NCBI RefSeq assembly: GCF_001953175.1
Contig: NZ_CP018258.1
Span: forward strand, 462,210-526,209
Direction of reading: 5' to 3'
Length of the DNA: 64,000 nucleotides
DNA from: Dehalogenimonas formicexedens
GTDB lineage: Bacteria; Chloroflexota; Dehalococcoidia; Dehalococcoidales; Dehalococcoidaceae
Shown here: one piece after another, positions 60,981-64,000 of the stretch
Layout of the letters: every line of letters starts with the position of its first letter
How positions within the stretch are numbered: the first letter of the stretch is position 1
The notes under the pieces: generated by a model
Told to the model about the DNA's origin: nothing
Database searches by the model: none
The model's input: only the letters and a program-made list of their open reading frames with translations
Translations under genes and position numbers: made by a program

Positions 60981-61046
60981 TTTATCGGGAACTTAGCCTT
61001 CCCATGATTACGTTTGCTACGAAGAAGACTTCTAACAATCAAGTTT

Positions 61047-61361
61047 CTATTTAGAAAATGCTTGAATTTCATCTATTAAACCCATCATGAATGCTTTTTT
61101 TACAATGGGCCAATCGTCCCGTCTGTTAAAAAACAATGTGCAATAATTTCTTTGGATTTGAGTTCCTTTGAAGAGATACTCACCGATGACTTCAATTCCC
61201 TTTGCTGATTTTACCAAGCTCAAGGCATAATCAATGAATTTAGAATCAATAATAGTCGTGTTAGAATCCAAATCTTTCATGATCAAATCGATATCAAATT
61301 CAGTCCCATGTTCGGCTAAATTAATGTAATATTGCAACTTGCTTTCAGTATTCTTAGGCAT
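61047..61361 (-). CDS. Hypothetical protein, 104 aa
   Basis: An AT-rich gene among GC-rich neighbours, encoding a helical soluble protein (KLQYYINLAEHGTEFDIDLI; IQRNYCTLFFNRRDDWPIVK). It may be a HEAT-like repeat. No family recognised. The base composition suggests later acquisition. Confidence 0.5.
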   Translation of the reverse strand: MPKNTESKLQYYINLAEHGTEFDIDLIMKDLDSNTTIIDSKFIDYALSLVKSAKGIEVIGEYLFKGTQIQRNYCTLFFNRRDDWPIVKKAFMMGLIDEIQAFSK

Positions 61362-61499
61362 ATGTTATTACCCTCATCTAGAACATCGAATCGGATCATA
61401 AACCATACCTCAATGAAAATACGATGTCAGAAATGATGAATTATATTACTAAGGGCAATAATCAGAATGATTGCCTGATGTTATCTCCAAAATCCCAAC

Positions 61500-62267
61500 C
61501 TACTGTTCGAAAATCCTGAACGCTTCCTCCGCTGTCAATCCTTCGTGCACGATAGCCTTAACAGCCTTGATCATCCCGGCCGGATTGGTCGATTGGAAGA
61601 TGTTGCGGCCCATATCCACCCCCGCCGCCCCCGCCTTGAGGGCGTTCTCCGTCATCTGCAAGGCTTCCATTTCCGGCATCTTCTTGCCGCCGGCAATCAC
61701 AATAGGCACCGGGCAGCCGGCAACCACCTTCTGGAAATCTTCGCAATAATATGTTTTGACAATCCGCGCCCCGGTCTCCGCGGCGATACGGCAGGCAAGC
61801 CCCAGGTAGCGGGCATCGCGTCCCATGTCCTTGCCCACCGCCGTGACCGCCATGACCGGCAAACCGTACCGCTCGGCCTCGTTCACCAGTTTTCCCAGGG
61901 CTGCGATGGTCAGGTTTTCGTCGGGCGCGCCGACGAAGATCGACATGCCGACGGCTGAGGCGTTAAGCCTCAGTGCCTCTTCGACGGAAACCGTGACCTC
62001 TTCGCGAGAGAGCTCGCCGAGAATGCTGGTGCCGCCGGAGACACGCAAACAGATCGAAGCATCGATGGAGGGGCTGATGCAACTCCGTAGCATCCCGCGA
62101 GTGATGAACACACAATCCGCTTCGCTGACGAGTGGCGGAATGCAAGCACCAAAATCGGAAAGGCCGGTGGTCGGACCCTGGAAATAGCCGTGATCGACTG
62201 CCAGCATGACTGTACGCCCGTCTTCTTGGAAGATGCGAGAAAGACGATTGCCCATTCCAAAATCCAT
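61500..62267 (-). CDS. Class I aldolase, DeoC/LsrF/FbaB family
   Basis: 255 aa. TVMLAVDHGYFQGPTTGLSD at the start, SGGTSILGELSREEVTVSVE, ARIVKTYYCEDFQKV with the Schiff-base Lys, VIAGGKKMPEMEALQMTENA and AAGVDMGRNIFQS. These match the archaeal-type class I fructose-bisphosphate aldolase / LsrF thiolase group. Which reaction it does is not certain. Confidence 0.85.
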   Translation of the reverse strand: MDFGMGNRLSRIFQEDGRTVMLAVDHGYFQGPTTGLSDFGACIPPLVSEADCVFITRGMLRSCISPSIDASICLRVSGGTSILGELSREEVTVSVEEALRLNASAVGMSIFVGAPDENLTIAALGKLVNEAERYGLPVMAVTAVGKDMGRDARYLGLACRIAAETGARIVKTYYCEDFQKVVAGCPVPIVIAGGKKMPEMEALQMTENALKAGAAGVDMGRNIFQSTNPAGMIKAVKAIVHEGLTAEEAFRIFEQ

Positions 62268-62319
62268 TGAAGACTCCTAATTCGTGATATCGAGAGTAGT
62301 ATAGGTAAACAAGGCATGG

Positions 62320-62952
62320 GTGGCAACTGGACTCATCAACGATCCACAAGTTGCAAAGAATTTAATGATGCATTATTGTGGCGCTGAAAGGAAACCATCA
62401 TTGGAAACTGATATAAAGAAAACTACTCTGATTCTTGGAGCCGGTAACATAGCAGCTGGTGACGAAGGGTTCGGCGTTCACGTAGCCCGACGCTTAGCTA
62501 AAACTCAATTACCAACCGATGTTCGTATCATGGAGGGCGGGGTAGGGGGGTTTGACCTGTTAGGGCATCTAGAAGGGGTCACCCGGCTAATTATTGTCGA
62601 CATAATCGCGCTTGAAAAGCCCCCAGGAGATTTGTTTCTATTCAAACCGGGGGGTACTTCGATTGAGCCCGGCAAAAAGGTAGTCTCCTTCCACCAGGTC
62701 GGCGTATTAGAACTCATCCAGATAGCAGCTATTATTGGCTGTGAGCCAGAAGTATTTGTCCTGGCGACCCCGCCGGAGACGATGGACTGGAGTTTTGAAT
62801 TGTCACCCGCACTATCCGAGGCTGCCGATGCCGCCGTCGAATTTCTGCGAGGGGTAATCGGGGACGAGTTTGCCAGTCTTGGGAAGTATGTGACATCTTT
62901 CCCGACGATTTATTCCATTGGCTCGGTTCCCCAGGGTCCTGGAAGCAGCTAA
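62320..62952 (+). CDS. Hydrogenase maturation protease, HyaD/HybD (M52) family
   Basis: TTLILGAGNIAAGDEGFGVH (first Glu ligand), RIMEGGVGGFDLLGHLEGVT with the conserved GG, and LIIVDIIALEKPPGD (Asp ligand) are M52 family motifs; VSFHQVGVLELIQIAAIIG supplies the His. It clips the C-terminus of a [NiFe] hydrogenase large subunit. 210 aa from GTG 62320; ATG starts a few codons later are possible. No hydrogenase genes lie in the window. Confidence 0.87.
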   Translation: MATGLINDPQVAKNLMMHYCGAERKPSLETDIKKTTLILGAGNIAAGDEGFGVHVARRLAKTQLPTDVRIMEGGVGGFDLLGHLEGVTRLIIVDIIALEKPPGDLFLFKPGGTSIEPGKKVVSFHQVGVLELIQIAAIIGCEPEVFVLATPPETMDWSFELSPALSEAADAAVEFLRGVIGDEFASLGKYVTSFPTIYSIGSVPQGPGSS

Positions 62953-64000
62953 ATCTTACTGATATTGTTGCTGCCGAAGTTCACAACCCAGATATTGGCG
63001 CCGTCAAAACATATCGATCTGGGATTGGTACCGACATTATAAGTGCCGACAGTCCCGCCATCACTGACACTGAGCTGGCTTATATTATTATTGACGTCGT
63101 TAGCAACCCAAATGTTGTAACCATCGAAGCACACCGCAGTTGGGGTGCCACTGGAGTATGTACCAACCACGGTCCCGTCACTTGCCCGGACTTTGGAAAC
63201 ATTGTTACTTCCATAGTTCCCGAGCCAGAGATTAGTCCCATCGAAGCAGATTGAACGTGGATTGGTACCCACGTTGAACGTACCGAGCGTAGTGCCATCG
63301 TTTGCCCTGAGTCTACTTACGTTATTGCTTCCATCGTTGGCAACCCATATGTTGTTCCCGTCAAAACAAATAGCTTTGGGATTGGTACCAACATTGTATG
63401 TACCCAGGACGGTTCCGGTGTTGGCTTTGATTTTGGTTACACTGTTACTTCCCGCGTTCGATACCCAGATATTGGCTCCATCGAAACAAACGCCTGAAGG
63501 ATTCGTGCCTACGGTGAAAGTGCCGAGGATGGCGCCATTGCTCGCGGCGATTTTGCTCACATTATTACTACCATGGACGACCCAGATGTTGGCTCCGTCA
63601 AAACACATTGCTACCGGTGCGGCACCGACGCCGTAATTTCCTAAGTTAAGTCCATCATTTGCTCTGAATTTAGTCAGCGTCCCTGCGACGGAATTGGCAA
63701 CCCAGACGTTCGCTCCGTCGAAACATGCCGAGGTGGGAGAAGTACCGACCGAATATGAGATGCCTGATTGATTCGCTTGCCACCAGCGTTGCAGAGCGAT
63801 ATCGGTAAGGTTCAACGAACCTCCGGCGGGTCCCTGAGGGCCGGTGGCTCCGGTATCGCCCTTTGGTCCCTGAGGACCGGCCTCTCCCGGGGCGCCAGGG
63901 GATCCTGCACACGCTACACCTGAGATACTTAGAAGAACAAACAAGCATATGCACCCAATTACTTCAACAAATGATTTCGATAGGCGGGTATGTTTAAACA
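62949..64000 (-). CDS. Surface lipoprotein: collagen-like stalk plus YncE-type beta-propeller (5' end beyond window)
   Basis: The frame stays open to the window edge, so the start lies outside; a signal with lipobox (VLLSISGVAC) is visible. A short collagen-like Gly-X-Y stretch (GSPGAPGEAGPQGPKG...) is followed by seven or eight repeats of about 42 residues built on VGTNPxxxCFDGxNIWVxN and SNNVSKIxA, a YncE/NHL-like beta-propeller. It is likely an extracellular binding protein. It converges on the M52 protease gene with a 4-base overlap. Confidence 0.75.
   Translation of the reverse strand, partial: FKHTRLSKSFVEVIGCICLFVLLSISGVACAGSPGAPGEAGPQGPKGDTGATGPQGPAGGSLNLTDIALQRWWQANQSGISYSVGTSPTSACFDGANVWVANSVAGTLTKFRANDGLNLGNYGVGAAPVAMCFDGANIWVVHGSNNVSKIAASNGAILGTFTVGTNPSGVCFDGANIWVSNAGSNSVTKIKANTGTVLGTYNVGTNPKAICFDGNNIWVANDGSNNVSRLRANDGTTLGTFNVGTNPRSICFDGTNLWLGNYGSNNVSKVRASDGTVVGTYSSGTPTAVCFDGYNIWVANDVNNNISQLSVSDGGTVGTYNVGTNPRSICFDGANIWVVNFGSNNISKI

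Noticed and set aside
1-64000. Search by eye for tRNA, rRNA, tmRNA and CRISPR arrays
   Set aside because: No convincing cloverleaf, rRNA segment or regularly spaced repeat array was seen. A program could still find a tRNA I missed.

Overview
The window looks like chromosome of an obligate organohalide-respiring member of Dehalococcoidia (Chloroflexota), most likely Dehalogenimonas or a close relative. The evidence is a Tat-exported reductive dehalogenase (rdhA) without its membrane anchor, large serine recombinases of the type common in Dehalococcoides and Dehalogenimonas, and a compact housekeeping set (dnaN, pyk, mutS, thiE, proA, rph) of moderate to high GC. The genus is inferred from gene content only; there is no rRNA in the window.

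Layout. 1-3985 is accessory: a four-gene minus-strand cluster with a tyrosine phosphatase, an FN3 lipoprotein, two paralogous unknowns and an XRE regulator. 4158-7454 looks like core chromosome: a Crp/Fnr regulator, galU, csbD and small membrane proteins. 7807-10496 holds a radical SAM/SPASM protein and rdhA. 10708-27954 is a stack of integrated elements. 27955-64000 is housekeeping: dnaN, an ABC exporter, pyk, mutS, a TPP-riboswitch operon (AIR-synthase-like gene plus thiE), YtxH proteins, two two-component systems, terC, crcB, proA, rph, a B12-binding radical SAM enzyme, an alcohol dehydrogenase with a class I aldolase, and a hydrogenase maturation protease.

Main structural result. The last codons of dnaN, read on the minus strand as P-M-F-V-Q-W-stop, occur three times: at dnaN itself (27955-27978), at 15215-15238 and at 11133-11156. 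Within the six codons and stop the differences are synonymous. Each copy lies inside the 3' end of a large serine recombinase gene on the plus strand. This is what repeated integration into the dnaN 3' end would leave. Element A (about 15215-27955) carries an XRE/ImmA/PIN module, a lipoprotein/XRE pair, a DUF262-HNH plus M.EcoRI-type methylase pair, a DnaB-N-like protein, candidate iterons and a recombinase. Element B (about 11133-15215) carries unknowns, a ribbon-helix-helix protein and a recombinase. A third, decayed element ends at 11133. It keeps only the recombinase C-terminus and lies next to rdhA, so rdhA may have arrived by the same route. No left-hand boundary copy was found.

Second result. 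At 40715-41236 a glutaredoxin-PDZ protein has an in-frame TGA exactly where the first redox cysteine of the CPHC motif belongs. A hairpin that fits a bacterial SECIS element follows directly, so this is a probable selenoprotein whose start lies upstream of the TGA.

How the genes fit together. In element A the operator-like half-site TTACAAT beside the XRE/ImmA genes recurs as a perfect inverted repeat before the recombinase gene. This suggests an ImmR/ImmA-like switch controlling excision. The TPP riboswitch with its terminator probably controls a thiamine operon in which the AIR-synthase-like protein could stand in for ThiL.
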